Shown here: positions 25,324-36,602 of the stretch, piece by piece
How positions within the stretch are numbered: the stretch's first letter is position 1
Layout: each line of letters begins with the position of its first letter
Origin: WTFV01 sp965203525
GTDB taxonomy: Bacteria > Acidobacteriota > Vicinamibacteria > Vicinamibacterales > UBA8438
NCBI GenBank assembly: GCA_965203525.1
Contig: OZ241898.1
Span: 2,170,001-2,234,000, forward strand
DNA length: 64,000 nt
Direction: 5' to 3'
Notes under the pieces: generated by a model
Database searches by the model: none
What the model was told of the DNA's origin: nothing
The model's input: the letters and a program-made list of their open reading frames with translations, nothing else
Position numbers and translations under genes: made by a program

Positions 25324-27771
25324 CTATCGGCTCCTGAAGAGATCGCTCCGCACGACCTCGTGGATCATGGTTCTGACGGGATACCCCGCGCCGCCCGTCC
25401 GCTCGACGATGCGCTCCACCGCCTCGCGGTCCGCGAACTCGATCTCGGCGCCGGTCCCGAAGACCAGGAACTGCGAGGCCAGATGGCGGGCGACCTGCTC
25501 GACGTCGTTCCGCAGCATCAGGCGCTTGTACTCCTCGATGCCGGAGAAAGTCTCGCCGGCCGGGGTGACGCCGCTCGCATCGACCGCCGGGCCTTCGACG
25601 TACGGCAGCGGCACCGAGAAGTCGCCGAAGGTCGCCTCGCCGCCGGAAGCCCGGTAGGCGGTCCGGAACCCCCCGATCGGATCGAACGACTCGAGCGCGA
25701 ATCCGGGCGGGTCGATGACGCGGTGGCAGCTCGCGCAGACCGGGTTCGAGCGGTGCGCCGTCAACTGCTCGCGAATCGTCGTCGTGCCCCGCGTGTCGGG
25801 CTCCAGCCCCTCGATGCCGGGCGGCGGCGGGGCCGGGGGCTGCCCGAGCAGGCTGGCGAGCACGAAGTTGCCGCGCGGCACCGGCGAAGTCGTCGTCCCG
25901 TTCGCGGTCACCTTGAGCACGCTCGCCTGCGTCAGCAGCCCGCCGCGGGGACTGTCCGCCGGCAGCGTCACCCGGCGCATCCGCTGCCCGGCGACGCCGG
26001 GCAGGTCGTAATGCTCCGCGAGGCGCCGGTTCACGAAGGTGAAGTCGGCGTCGATCAGATGCTCCACGCCGCGGTCCTCGGCGATCAACGCGGCCAGGAA
26101 CAGCTCCGTCTCCCGCGCCATCGCCTGTCCGAGCTGGTCGTCGTACTCCGGATACAGCCCGGCGTCCGGCGTGGTCGCGCGCAGCTCGTAGAGCCGGAAC
26201 GCCTGTCCGGCGAAGTCCCGCACGAACCGTTCCGACCGGGCGTCGTCCAGCATCCGGTCGACCTGCGCCGCGAGCGCCGCCGGATCCGACAGCCGGCCCG
26301 CGCGCGCCGCGTCGAACAGCTCGCCGTCCGGCATGCTGCGCCACAGGAAGTACGACAGCCGCGACGCCAGCGCGAAGTCGTCGAGCGTCCCCGCGTCCCC
26401 CGCCTGGTACAGGAAGGCGGGCGCGCTGAGGATGGCGCGCAACGGTACGCGGACCGCCTCGAGGAACGGCCGGCCGTCCGCGAGCAGCGGCTCGGCGAGG
26501 CTGGCGTAGGCCTCCAGCTCGCCCGCGGCCAGGGGCCGCCGGAACGCGCGCGGCGCGAACCGCGCGACGACGTCGACGACGTGCTCCCAGGGCGTCCGCA
26601 CGAGGCGAATCCCGCCCGCATCGTCGAACTCCACCCCGGCCAGCAGCTCGCGGGTGCTCGCCGGCGGCCACGCGCCGGACTCGGGCAGCGGCCCCTCGAT
26701 GGTCAGCGACCGGAACGCGATGCCCTCCCCCGGGTAGTCCTTCATGCCGCCGTAGCCCTTGGATGGGTCGTCCAGTTGCAGGAAGGACTCGGCCTCCGGC
26801 GGCACGTCGAGATCCGCCACCGAGAGCCCGATCAGGTCGCCGGGGCGCAGGTACGGCGTCAGCTCGACGGTCCGCGGCGCCTCCAGGTCGAACGCGCCGA
26901 GCAGCTCGTCGAGCGACGCCGCCACGCCCGCCATCCGCCCGCGGTAGACGGTCATCGTCACCGGCGTCTCCGCCTGGTACGGGTAGGCGTCCACGGTCAC
27001 GCGGTACCGGCCCGGCGCCGACGCCGCGAAGCCCTCGGTCGCGCTGTGGAAGGTGTACGTCGAGCCGAAGTCGAAGAACGCCGCGTAGGCGTCGTCGAGC
27101 TTCTTGACGATGCCGAGACCCAGGGCCTCCGCGTTCTCGATGAACGGCAGGTACCCCGAGTGCACGTATTCGATCGCGTGCCGGGCGGAATCCGGACGGG
27201 GCCCGGTCCGTAGCGCCGCGTCGAGCGCCCGGTCGGCCGCCTCGAGGTAGGCCCGCACGTGCAGCGGCGACATGCTCTGGTTGGCCGCCACCGTGTCGAA
27301 CCCGCCGGAATCGGCTTCCGCCGGCAGCGTCCGGGCCAGGTCCAGGCCGACCGCTTCGTCGACGTGCAGCAAGTCCTGCATGGTGTGGGCGTACTCGAGG
27401 CGCGTGAGCCGCCGCAACGGGGTGCGCAGATCGCCGCGGGCCGCGAGGTTGGCGTCGACGAGCGCCCGCTTCAGCGCGCCGAGCGCGGTCTCGACCACCG
27501 CCGGGTCGGGCTGCCGGGCGGCGCGGGGCGGCATCTCGCCGCCCTGCACCCGCTCGTAGATCCGCTCCCACGCGCGAAAGGTGGCGGGGTCGGCCAGATC
27601 GTGGCCCAGGCTGCCGAGGTCGAGCGGCGTCACCGTCCGGGCGCCGTGGCACGCCAGGCAGGACGTCTCGACCAGCGGCCTCACGTCCGCCTCGAACGAC
27701 TGCGCGGCGGACGCGGCCGGCGCGAAGCCCGCGAACAGCAGCGTGACGCACACCGAAAGCCTTCGCTCCAT
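25324..27771 (-). CDS. DUF1587/DUF1592/DUF1588/DUF1585 multidomain c-type cytochrome-like protein
   Basis: An 815-residue exported protein starting at ATG 27771, with ribosome site GGAGGTG 9 nt upstream and a signal peptide (residues 1 to about 23). The planctomycete-type cytochrome motif SCLACHG (C38, C41, H42) is followed by the DUF1587 block (RRLTRLEYAHTMQDLL), DUF1592 (DFALASRLSYFLWRSMPDGE), DUF1588 with a second CASCHR and the C-terminal DUF1585. The two CxxCH motifs should bind covalent haem. The protein is probably periplasmic or attached to the outer membrane and works with the DUF1552 product, but the substrate is unknown. In-frame codons upstream of the chosen start lack a ribosome site. 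Confidence 0.92.
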   Translation of the reverse strand: MERRLSVCVTLLFAGFAPAASAAQSFEADVRPLVETSCLACHGARTVTPLDLGSLGHDLADPATFRAWERIYERVQGGEMPPRAARQPDPAVVETALGALKRALVDANLAARGDLRTPLRRLTRLEYAHTMQDLLHVDEAVGLDLARTLPAEADSGGFDTVAANQSMSPLHVRAYLEAADRALDAALRTGPRPDSARHAIEYVHSGYLPFIENAEALGLGIVKKLDDAYAAFFDFGSTYTFHSATEGFAASAPGRYRVTVDAYPYQAETPVTMTVYRGRMAGVAASLDELLGAFDLEAPRTVELTPYLRPGDLIGLSVADLDVPPEAESFLQLDDPSKGYGGMKDYPGEGIAFRSLTIEGPLPESGAWPPASTRELLAGVEFDDAGGIRLVRTPWEHVVDVVARFAPRAFRRPLAAGELEAYASLAEPLLADGRPFLEAVRVPLRAILSAPAFLYQAGDAGTLDDFALASRLSYFLWRSMPDGELFDAARAGRLSDPAALAAQVDRMLDDARSERFVRDFAGQAFRLYELRATTPDAGLYPEYDDQLGQAMARETELFLAALIAEDRGVEHLIDADFTFVNRRLAEHYDLPGVAGQRMRRVTLPADSPRGGLLTQASVLKVTANGTTTSPVPRGNFVLASLLGQPPAPPPPGIEGLEPDTRGTTTIREQLTAHRSNPVCASCHRVIDPPGFALESFDPIGGFRTAYRASGGEATFGDFSVPLPYVEGPAVDASGVTPAGETFSGIEEYKRLMLRNDVEQVARHLASQFLVFGTGAEIEFADREAVERIVERTGGAGYPVRTMIHEVVRSDLFRSR

Positions 27772-27838
27772 CGAGTCACTCACCTCCAGGTTCCCCGCCG
27801 TTCCCTTGATTCGCTCGCTCATCCACGATGGAGCCGCG

Positions 27839-30787
27839 TCAGAACGTGGTCTGCATGCCCCACGTGAGCGCGCGGCCGGCCGAGACCGTGATCGGCCGGA
27901 AGAAGTCGTCGCTCAACGTCTGCCCGCCGCCGAAGAACCGGTTGCGGCTGGTGACGGTGAGGGTGTTGAAGATGTTGCTCGCGTTCATGAAGACCCGCAG
28001 GCGCGCCCCGCCCATCCGCACGTCCTTCGTGAAGCGCAGTTGCAGGTCCGACGTGGAGTCCTCGTAGCGGGCGCCTGGTTCGATCAGCGGCAGCTCGACG
28101 GTCCCCGATGCCTCCGGGGTGCCGAAGGCGCCGCCGAGGTTGAGCCGCCGGCCCACGTCGCCTTCGCTCACCAGGTAGTTGGCCAGGATCGGCCGCCCCG
28201 GAAACACCTGGAAGAGACCCGATATCATGACGTCGTACGGCAGCACCGCCGAGCCGGAGATCTTGAACAGGTGCCGGTAGCCGGTCGAGTTCCGGCAGAA
28301 CCGCAGCCCGTTGGGGCTCTCCATGCGGGCGTCGGTGCAGAAGTCGTTCGCCGTCGTCCCCGCCGTCCAGCTCGCCTGCACGAAGCCGTCGCGCCACAGC
28401 CGGCCGTCGGCGATCAGCTCGAATCCGTTCCACGTCCGCGAATCGTCCGGCGCCTGCGTATGGAGGATGTCGCCGGTCGAGAACGCGAACGCCGGATCCG
28501 CCAGCTCGTACACCGTGATCGTCTCGCCCCCCCCTCCCGGCAGCCGGTCGTCGGCCGGCCCGGTGATGGTCAGCGTCGTGTAGTCGCTCGCGGCGACCGA
28601 CGTGTTGTCGGTCCAGCGGAAGTTCCCGTAGGCCCGCCGGTGCCACATCCCGCTGAGCGACCAGCCCGCGGCCAGCTCGTGCTGGAGGCCGCCGGAGTAC
28701 TCCCAGTTGTACATGCGCTCGACGGCCGGGTCCAGACGGTTGGCGGTGGACGGAGTGCCGTAGTTGGGGTTGAACGACGGGGCGATCTCCGCGAGCTGCG
28801 GCGTCCCGTCGGCGTTGATCAGCGTGCCGTCGCCGTTCAGGTCGGTCCAGAAGCGGTAGTCGATGTTGTAGCCGAAGGGACTGAAGGTGGTGGTTATCCC
28901 CAGCGCCTCGTTCGCCACGTAGCGCCCGGCGAACCCCTTGAGCGCCGTCCGGCCGTCGCCGAACAGGTCGTAGGCGACGCCGAACCGCCCGTTCCAGTCC
29001 TTCCAGTCCGGCAGGTCCTCCACCGGATCGGCGGTGATCTCCGGGGTGAACCAGCCCGCTTCGCGGTGCCCGCCGGCCAGCGAGTTGTTGAACCAGTCGT
29101 AGCGCAGTCCCAGGTTGAGGGTCAGGCGGTCGAGCGTCCAGGAATCCTGCGCGTAGAGGCCGCAGTCGCAGTTCATCTTGCGCTCGTCCTCCACGTCCCC
29201 GTTGCCCATGACCAGCACCGCCAGCGGATTCCCGAAGACGGTCTGGGCCGTGAAGATGTCCGCGTTGTTCTTCCACTGGCCGTACTGCACGTTGTTCTGC
29301 ACCGAGACGCCGGCCTTGAAGTTGTGCGAGCCGGTCACGTACGAGATCGACGCCTGCACGTTGCGCCGGTGGTCCTCGGAGCGGAAGTTCTGCAGGTGGC
29401 TGGTGCCCGACCGGAGGCCGGTGGCCAGATCCTGGAACGGTATGCGCGCCTCGCCGTTCTCCTCGAAGTCCTTGAACGCGAGGTCCGACCGCTGGTACGA
29501 GGCGGTCGCCTCGACCAGCATCCGGCTCGACGCGGCCCAGGTCCAGCGCGTCGTGCTCAGGTACGTGGGATTGGCGTCGCCGCCGAAGAGCGCCTCCGGG
29601 GCCACGCGGCCGAAGCCGGTCCCGACCGCCCGGTCGAAGTTGTTCTGGTGCGCCGTGAAGCCGGAAGTCAGCTTGTTGTTGCGGCTGACCTGCCAGGTGA
29701 CGCGGCCGTTCTGGACGCTGCTGTCGCCCTGGTTGAAGGTGCGCAGTTCGTCCTGCGAGCAGGCGCCCGACGCGCAGCGTTCGCGGATGCCGTCGGGGGT
29801 CGACGGCTCGTCCGGGTCGAAGAACGAATCGAGCAGGTAGTTCTTGTTCAGGTTCTTGACGTAGGAGCCGAAGAACCAGACGCGGTCGCGCGCGATCGGG
29901 CCGCCGAGGGCGGGATTCAGGCTCCAGTTCCAGGCCTGCGGCGCGAAGGAGAACCCCTGATCCTTCAGTTCCTGGGTGTGGTTGTCCGAGATGAACCGCT
30001 GGTGTCCCGCGTCCAGGAAGACGTCCCCGGAAAAATCGTTGCCGCCGGCCTTCGGAATCATGTTGGACCGCAGGCCGCTCTGCGCGTATTCCGCCCCCTG
30101 CGAGGACGTGTCGTACACGATCTCGGCGATCTGCGCCTCGTCGGTGACGAGGCCGATGCCGCCCACGTAGATGTTCCGGCCGCCGAGCTGCATGCCGCTC
30201 TCGATGCCGTCGACGTAGGTCTGGCTGTCCGCGCGGTCCGAGCCCCGCACGGTCACGCCGCTCTGGTTCTGGGAGAACTGGTTCCCCTGCACGCCCGGCA
30301 CGTACTGCATGCCGGTCATCAGGCTGGACGCTCCCGGCAGCGTGTTGATCTCGTCCGCCGTCAGGACCGTCTGCTGCTGCGTGCTCACGACGTCGACCAG
30401 CGGCGCCGCCCCCCGCACCGTCACCGTCTCCTCCACCCCGCCGACTTCCATGACCGCGTCGACGGGCGCCACGAACGCTCCCGCGAGGACGATCCCCTCG
30501 CGCACCGTCGTGCGGAATCCCTGCAGCGTGAAGGTGACCGCGTAGACGCCCGGCGGCAGCGCGACGAAGCGGTAGTTCCCGGCGCCGTCCGTGAAGACCG
30601 TCCGTGCCCGCTCGATCAGGGCCGGGCTGGCCGCCTCGACCGCCGCGCCGGGCAGCGCGGCCCCCGTTCCGTCGGCGACCGTCCCGGTGATGCCGGCGAG
30701 GTCCTGAGCAAGGGCGGAATCCGGCCCGGACACCGGGCCCGCGAGCACGAGAGCCACGAAGGCGGCAGAACGTACCGATGCGCGCAT
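27839..30787 (-). CDS. TonB-dependent receptor with carboxypeptidase-regulatory domain, second
   Basis: A 982-residue outer-membrane protein starting at ATG 30787 with GGAGGAGG about 10 nt upstream. The signal peptide is about residues 1-27 (ending SALAQ). A CarboxypepD_reg domain (GTVADGTGAALPGAAVEA ... GNYRFVALPPGVYAVTF) and a plug domain (INTLPGASSLMTGMQYVPGV, TYVDGIESGMQLGG) follow, then the barrel, ending ALTWGMQTTF. It sits upstream of, and on the same strand as, the DUF1592/DUF1552 genes (67 bp), which suggests that the receptor and the cytochrome-like proteins process a common substrate. I did not find the 16-bp operator of the first receptor upstream of this gene. Confidence 0.95.
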   Translation of the reverse strand: MRASVRSAAFVALVLAGPVSGPDSALAQDLAGITGTVADGTGAALPGAAVEAASPALIERARTVFTDGAGNYRFVALPPGVYAVTFTLQGFRTTVREGIVLAGAFVAPVDAVMEVGGVEETVTVRGAAPLVDVVSTQQQTVLTADEINTLPGASSLMTGMQYVPGVQGNQFSQNQSGVTVRGSDRADSQTYVDGIESGMQLGGRNIYVGGIGLVTDEAQIAEIVYDTSSQGAEYAQSGLRSNMIPKAGGNDFSGDVFLDAGHQRFISDNHTQELKDQGFSFAPQAWNWSLNPALGGPIARDRVWFFGSYVKNLNKNYLLDSFFDPDEPSTPDGIRERCASGACSQDELRTFNQGDSSVQNGRVTWQVSRNNKLTSGFTAHQNNFDRAVGTGFGRVAPEALFGGDANPTYLSTTRWTWAASSRMLVEATASYQRSDLAFKDFEENGEARIPFQDLATGLRSGTSHLQNFRSEDHRRNVQASISYVTGSHNFKAGVSVQNNVQYGQWKNNADIFTAQTVFGNPLAVLVMGNGDVEDERKMNCDCGLYAQDSWTLDRLTLNLGLRYDWFNNSLAGGHREAGWFTPEITADPVEDLPDWKDWNGRFGVAYDLFGDGRTALKGFAGRYVANEALGITTTFSPFGYNIDYRFWTDLNGDGTLINADGTPQLAEIAPSFNPNYGTPSTANRLDPAVERMYNWEYSGGLQHELAAGWSLSGMWHRRAYGNFRWTDNTSVAASDYTTLTITGPADDRLPGGGGETITVYELADPAFAFSTGDILHTQAPDDSRTWNGFELIADGRLWRDGFVQASWTAGTTANDFCTDARMESPNGLRFCRNSTGYRHLFKISGSAVLPYDVMISGLFQVFPGRPILANYLVSEGDVGRRLNLGGAFGTPEASGTVELPLIEPGARYEDSTSDLQLRFTKDVRMGGARLRVFMNASNIFNTLTVTSRNRFFGGGQTLSDDFFRPITVSAGRALTWGMQTTF

Positions 30788-30991
30788 GTCCACTTCGATC
30801 CTCCTCCGGCGATGCTCCATCCGCCAGCGCCGACCGACGAACCGGCGGAACGCCCGCGGCCGGGCCGATCCGCCGCCGGACGGTACCACGGGAACGGATC
30901 GGGCGCAACCGCCGGCGGCGTCCGCGGTCGCGCGGGTCGCATCCCCCGGCGCGCACCCGCGGCCGTTCCCGGCGCCCGCGCCGGCATGACG

Positions 30992-31231
30992 TTACCGACC
31001 GCCGAGACCGCCAGAGCCAGGACCATCACGACTCCTGTCCTGTCTCCTGTTGTTTCTCACGTCCAGAAAAACGAACCACGCGAGAGCGGCCCCATGAAGC
31101 AGGACCGCGATTCCGAGCTGCCGCCAATCGAAGAAGAACCAGAAAATCGCAGCGAGATGCATCGCGGCATTCATGACGTACAGCACGATGAACACGCGCC
31201 ACGGAGACAACCTCGCGCACCCTGCCCGCAT
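30992..31231 (-). CDS. Small two-span membrane protein, unknown
   Basis: From ATG 31231 a 79-residue protein with two probable membrane helices (WRVFIVLYVMNAAMHLAAIF and LGIAVLLHGAALAWFVFLDV), followed by a basic tail. The charged residues between and after the helices fit a two-span inner-membrane protein with positive cytoplasmic end. The base composition is less GC-rich than its surroundings. No family is recognised. A longer frame from 31288 begins in Arg-rich sequence and is less likely. Confidence 0.55.
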   Translation of the reverse strand: MRAGCARLSPWRVFIVLYVMNAAMHLAAIFWFFFDWRQLGIAVLLHGAALAWFVFLDVRNNRRQDRSRDGPGSGGLGGR

Positions 31232-31295
31232 TTGACGTCGGCGACGCCCGGAGCCCGATTCCGCTTCCGGCCGCGGCCTGCGCAGCATCGGCCGG

Positions 31296-32120
31296 CTACT
31301 TCCGCGGCTCCTTCCACGCCTGGTACGAACCGAGCGTCCGCAACGACGGCGCGAACTCGGCCAGGTGCATCAGCGCGCGGGCGCAGCGCAGGTCGTCGCG
31401 GTTCGCGGCCACGTCGGCGTAGAAGAGATATTCGAACGGCCGGTCCGGGATCGGCCGCGACTCCAGCTTGGCCAGATCGATGTCGCGCAACGCGAAGACG
31501 CTCAGCGCCTTGAAGAGCGCGCCGGGGCCGTTCGACACGGTGAAGACGATGGTCGTCTTGTCGGGCGTGCCGAGCGGCGCCGGATCCCGGCTGACGACGA
31601 GGAAGCGGGTGACGTTGTCCGCGAAATCCTGGACGCCGCTCTCGAGGATGGCGAGGCCGAACACTTCCGCCGCCCGCTCGGACGCGACGGCGGCGCAGCC
31701 GGTCAGGTTCCGCTCGCTGATCATCTTGGCGCTGCCCGCCGTGTCGTAGGTGGGCACCATCTCCACCCCGTCGAGGGTGCGGAGGAAGCGCTCGCACTGG
31801 GCCAGCCCCTGCGGATGCGAGTAGACCTTGCGCACGTCTTCCAGGCGGGTCCCCTCGCGGACGATCAGGTGGTGCACGATCGGCTGCTTCACCTCGGCGA
31901 CGATCGGCAGCTCGTGCTCCAGCAGCAGGTCGTAGTTGCGGTGGATGCTGCCGCCGATGGAGTTCTCGATGGGCAGGATGCCGTGGGTCGCCGCCCCCTG
32001 CGCGACGGCGCGGAACACGTCGTCGAACGACGGCCGGGGCGCCAGATCCGCGCCGGGATTGAAGCGCAACGCGGCGGCCTCGCTGTAGGCCCCCGGCTCC
32101 CCCTGGTAGGCGATGCGCAC
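31296..32120 (-). CDS. pheA: Prephenate dehydratase
   Basis: A 274-residue monofunctional prephenate dehydratase, converting prephenate to phenylpyruvate in phenylalanine synthesis. The catalytic domain (residues 1 to about 180) has the motifs IAYQGEPGAYSEAAAL, LPIENSIGGSIHRNYDLL and the TRF signature in DNVTRFLVV. The C-terminal ACT domain (about 190-270) carries GALFKALSVFA and the ESRP motif (KLESRPIPDRPFEYLFYAD) that binds phenylalanine for feedback inhibition. The length is as usual. The YtxH-like and outer-membrane protein genes upstream on the same strand do not suggest a shared pathway. Confidence 0.95.
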   Translation of the reverse strand: MRIAYQGEPGAYSEAAALRFNPGADLAPRPSFDDVFRAVAQGAATHGILPIENSIGGSIHRNYDLLLEHELPIVAEVKQPIVHHLIVREGTRLEDVRKVYSHPQGLAQCERFLRTLDGVEMVPTYDTAGSAKMISERNLTGCAAVASERAAEVFGLAILESGVQDFADNVTRFLVVSRDPAPLGTPDKTTIVFTVSNGPGALFKALSVFALRDIDLAKLESRPIPDRPFEYLFYADVAANRDDLRCARALMHLAEFAPSLRTLGSYQAWKEPRK

Positions 32121-32145
32121 CGTCGTCTCCTGGCGGGGCAGGGCG

Positions 32146-32445
32146 TCAGGACGACGCTTCGCGGACGCTGGACCGGGCCGCCGGGGCCCCTATGCCGCCG
32201 TTGGACTCGGTCGCCCGCGCGGCCGCCATCACGTCCTCGAACGCACGCCGCCCCTCGCGGGCCGCCTCGCGCGCCCGCAGGACCGTCCCGCGCGCCCGGT
32301 CGATCTCCGCCACGAAGCCGTCGAGCGCCGGCTCGATCTGCTTCCGCACGCGGCTGCCGCGCTCGGTCAGGTACAGACAGCCGACCACGGCGCCGGCCAC
32401 CGCCCCGAGCAGGGTCGAGAGGAGAATCTGCGACCGTTCGTCCAC
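32146..32445 (-). CDS. YtxH-like small membrane protein
   Basis: A 99-residue protein with one N-terminal membrane segment (LLSTLLGAVAGAVVGCLYLT) followed by ERGSRVRKQIEPALDGFV and a charged helical region, the layout of YtxH/DUF883-like proteins, which are often stress-linked. The C-terminal 20 residues are of low complexity. It ends 25 bp before pheA and may be co-transcribed. Confidence 0.7.
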   Translation of the reverse strand: MDERSQILLSTLLGAVAGAVVGCLYLTERGSRVRKQIEPALDGFVAEIDRARGTVLRAREAAREGRRAFEDVMAAARATESNGGIGAPAARSSVREASS

Positions 32446-32525
32446 CGTCGTCCTCCGCGCGTCCGTTTCCGATGATACACCCCGCGCCGGCCGGCGCGCC
32501 GCGGACGGCGGGCGGCGCCAGCCAG

Positions 32526-33098
32526 CTAGAACCGGATCGCGAGCCCGGCCGAGGCGCGCCAGAACGAAACGTCTTCGAGCAGGAAGTCGGAGAGGCCGAA
32601 ACCGTCCGGCAGGCGCAGCGTGTCCAGATCGGACTCGGTCACGCTCCGCACGTAGCGCAGGTCGAGCCGGACGCCGAAATTGCCGCTGAAGAACCCCAGC
32701 AGGCCGCCGCCCGCGTCGAGCCCGAGGCCGCCGCTACGCACCGCGTCGCCCTCGCTCAGGACCTCCTTCCGCAGCCAGCCGAAGCCCCCGACGACGTACG
32801 GCCGGAAGCGGCCGAACGGGAAGCCGAGCACCGCGTTGCCCATCAGCATCGTCACCCGGGTGTTGTCGGCGATGGCGGCGCTGCCGGTCCCCGCGGACGT
32901 CCGGCCGAAGTCGGCCTCGAACCCGAAGCCGCCGCCGACCGTCGACGCCATCGACGCCCCGATCGTCGTCACCTTCACCTCGTCGCTCCGCGAGGCGAAC
33001 GACCGGCCCAGGAACGGCGTGAACACGGTGTCGGCGCGCGCCGGCGCCGGAACCGCGGCGCAGGCCGCCGCCGTCAGCGCGACGGCCGTCCATCGCAT
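32526..33098 (-). CDS. Outer-membrane beta-barrel protein
   Basis: About 190 residues from ATG 33098, with a signal peptide (MRWTAVALTAAACAAVPAPA, cleaved near RAD) and alternating strands ending in ASAGLAIRF, with terminal Phe as in small OmpW/OprF-like barrels. Glycine-rich and aromatic strand pairs (VGGGFGFEADFGR, VVGGFGWLRKEV) recur. The function is unknown. Codons upstream of 33098 encode an Arg-rich stretch and are not likely to be translated. Confidence 0.8.
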   Translation of the reverse strand: MRWTAVALTAAACAAVPAPARADTVFTPFLGRSFASRSDEVKVTTIGASMASTVGGGFGFEADFGRTSAGTGSAAIADNTRVTMLMGNAVLGFPFGRFRPYVVGGFGWLRKEVLSEGDAVRSGGLGLDAGGGLLGFFSGNFGVRLDLRYVRSVTESDLDTLRLPDGFGLSDFLLEDVSFWRASAGLAIRF

Positions 33099-33235
33099 CC
33101 GCCGCTTCCGCCGTTTCCCTATGTCGGCACCTCCCCGTGGACGGCGCGCTCGCAACGCGCACCGGCGCATGATACCAGCCGCATCTGCATCTACAATCGC
33201 TCCATGCCCGCTTCCCCCGACTGCCGCGGCTGGTG

Positions 33236-34849
<1,614 letters not shown>

Positions 34850-34857
34850 CAGCCGCC

Positions 34858-36414
34858 ATGTTCACGCGCGTCCTGATCGCCAACCGGGGCGAAATCGCCG
34901 TCCGCATCGCGCGCACCTGCCGGGCGCTCGGCATCCCCACCGCGGCGGTCTTCTCGGACGCCGACCGCAACGCCCGCCACGTCGCCGCCGCGGACGCCGC
35001 GGTGCGCATCGGCCCGCCGCCGGCGGCCGAGAGCTACCTGTCGGTCGGGCGCATCATCGACGCCGCCCGCGCCAGCGGCGCCGACGCGGTGCATCCCGGC
35101 TACGGCTTCCTCTCCGAGGATCCGGCGCTGCCGGCGGCGTGCGCCGGCGCCGGGCTGACGTTCGTCGGCCCGCCGGCGGAGGTGATCGCCCGCTTCGGCT
35201 CGAAGATCAACGCGCGCCGGGCGGCCGCCGGCGCCGGGGTCGCGGTGGTGCCCGGCGGCGAGCCGGACGACCAGTCCGCGGCCGGAATCGCCGCGGCGGC
35301 GCGGCGGACCGGCTTCCCGCTGCTCTTGAAACCGGCGGCCGGCGGCGGCGGCAAGGGGATGGTGACGGTGCGCGGCGCCGACGCGCTCGAAGAAGGCATC
35401 GCGCAGGCGCGGCGCGAGGCGCTGGCCACGGCCGGCGACGGCACGCTGTACGTCGAGCGGCGCCTCGAACGGCCGCGGCACGTCGAGGTGCAGGTGGTGG
35501 CGGACCGGCACGGCGCCGTCCTGCAGCTCGGCGAACGCGACTGCTCCACCCAGCGCCGCCACCAGAAGGTGATCGAGGAGTCGCCCGCCCCCGGCCTGTC
35601 GCCCGGCCTGCGCGCCCGCCTCGCGGCGGCGGCGGTCGGCGTGGCGCGCCACGCCGGCTACGAGAACGCCGGCACCGTCGAGTTCCTGATCGACGGAACC
35701 GGCGACGGCGCCGGGTGCTACTTCCTGGAGATGAACACCCGCCTGCAGGTCGAGCATCCGATCACCGAGCTCGTGACCGGCGCGGATCTGGTCGAGGCGC
35801 AGCTCGCGGTCGCCGCCGGACGGCCGCTGCCCTGGACGGCGGCGGAGGTCGCGCCCCGCGGCCACGCCGTCGAATGCCGCGTCTACGCCGAGGACCCCGC
35901 CAGCGGCTACCTGCCGCAGGCCGGAACCGTGACCGGCTACCACGAGCCGTCCGGGCCGGGTATCCGCGTCGATTCGGGCGTGGGCCCGGGCAGCGACGTC
36001 CCGATCCACTACGATCCGCTGCTGGCGAAGCTCGCCGCGCGCGGACGGACCCGGGACCAGGCCCGCCGCCGGGCGCACGCGGCGCTCGGCGAGCTGGCGG
36101 TGCTGGGTCTGCGGACCAACGTCGGCCTGCTGCGGCGCGTCCTCGCCCACGCCGCCTTCGCGGCGGGCGACGTGCACACCGGCTTCCTGGCGGAGCACGG
36201 GCCGGGGCTGATCGCCGCGGACCAGGACGAGACGACCATCGCCGCCGTCGCCGCCGCGGCCAGCGCCGTCCGGGCGAGGCGCAACCGCCGCACGGCCGCC
36301 GGCGACGGCGGGGGCGGTGGAGAGCATCCGCCGGCCGGCGCCGCTTTCGACGACCGGAACGCCGGCGTGTGGAACCGTCTGGCGGGCTGGAGGCTCGACG
36401 CCGCCGAGGACTGA
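34858..36414 (+). CDS. Methylcrotonyl-CoA carboxylase biotin carboxylase subunit (without carrier domain)
   Basis: A 518-residue biotin carboxylase starting at ATG 34858. The N-terminal part reads FTRVLIANRGEIAVRIARTC, then the ATP-grasp (LLLKPAAGGGGKGMVTV) with HVEVQVVADRHG, the catalytic region ERDCSTQRRHQKVIEESP, and EMNTRLQVEHPITELVTG. It ends with WNRLAGWRLDAAED. In most MccA proteins a biotin-carrier domain follows in the same chain; here the stop comes after the carboxylase and linker, and the carrier is a separate gene 478 bp downstream. The space between holds the amplified start sequences. The subunit split is clear from the stop codon. Confidence 0.92.
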   Translation: MFTRVLIANRGEIAVRIARTCRALGIPTAAVFSDADRNARHVAAADAAVRIGPPPAAESYLSVGRIIDAARASGADAVHPGYGFLSEDPALPAACAGAGLTFVGPPAEVIARFGSKINARRAAAGAGVAVVPGGEPDDQSAAGIAAAARRTGFPLLLKPAAGGGGKGMVTVRGADALEEGIAQARREALATAGDGTLYVERRLERPRHVEVQVVADRHGAVLQLGERDCSTQRRHQKVIEESPAPGLSPGLRARLAAAAVGVARHAGYENAGTVEFLIDGTGDGAGCYFLEMNTRLQVEHPITELVTGADLVEAQLAVAAGRPLPWTAAEVAPRGHAVECRVYAEDPASGYLPQAGTVTGYHEPSGPGIRVDSGVGPGSDVPIHYDPLLAKLAARGRTRDQARRRAHAALGELAVLGLRTNVGLLRRVLAHAAFAAGDVHTGFLAEHGPGLIAADQDETTIAAVAAAASAVRARRNRRTAAGDGGGGGEHPPAGAAFDDRNAGVWNRLAGWRLDAAED

Positions 36415-36602
36415 CGCGCCCGGGCGCGGAAGGGGAATCGCGGCGGCCGGCACGCGCGCGGCTCCACGTTCGGGAACGGCATCGGGAACAGCAGCCGGGG
36501 GCGGCGGCCAGCACGCCACGCCGCCGGTGACTGAACGGCGGCAGAGGCACGACGTGGAAGTGACGTTCGACGAGCAGACGGACGGGAGGCGCAACGTCGC
36601 CG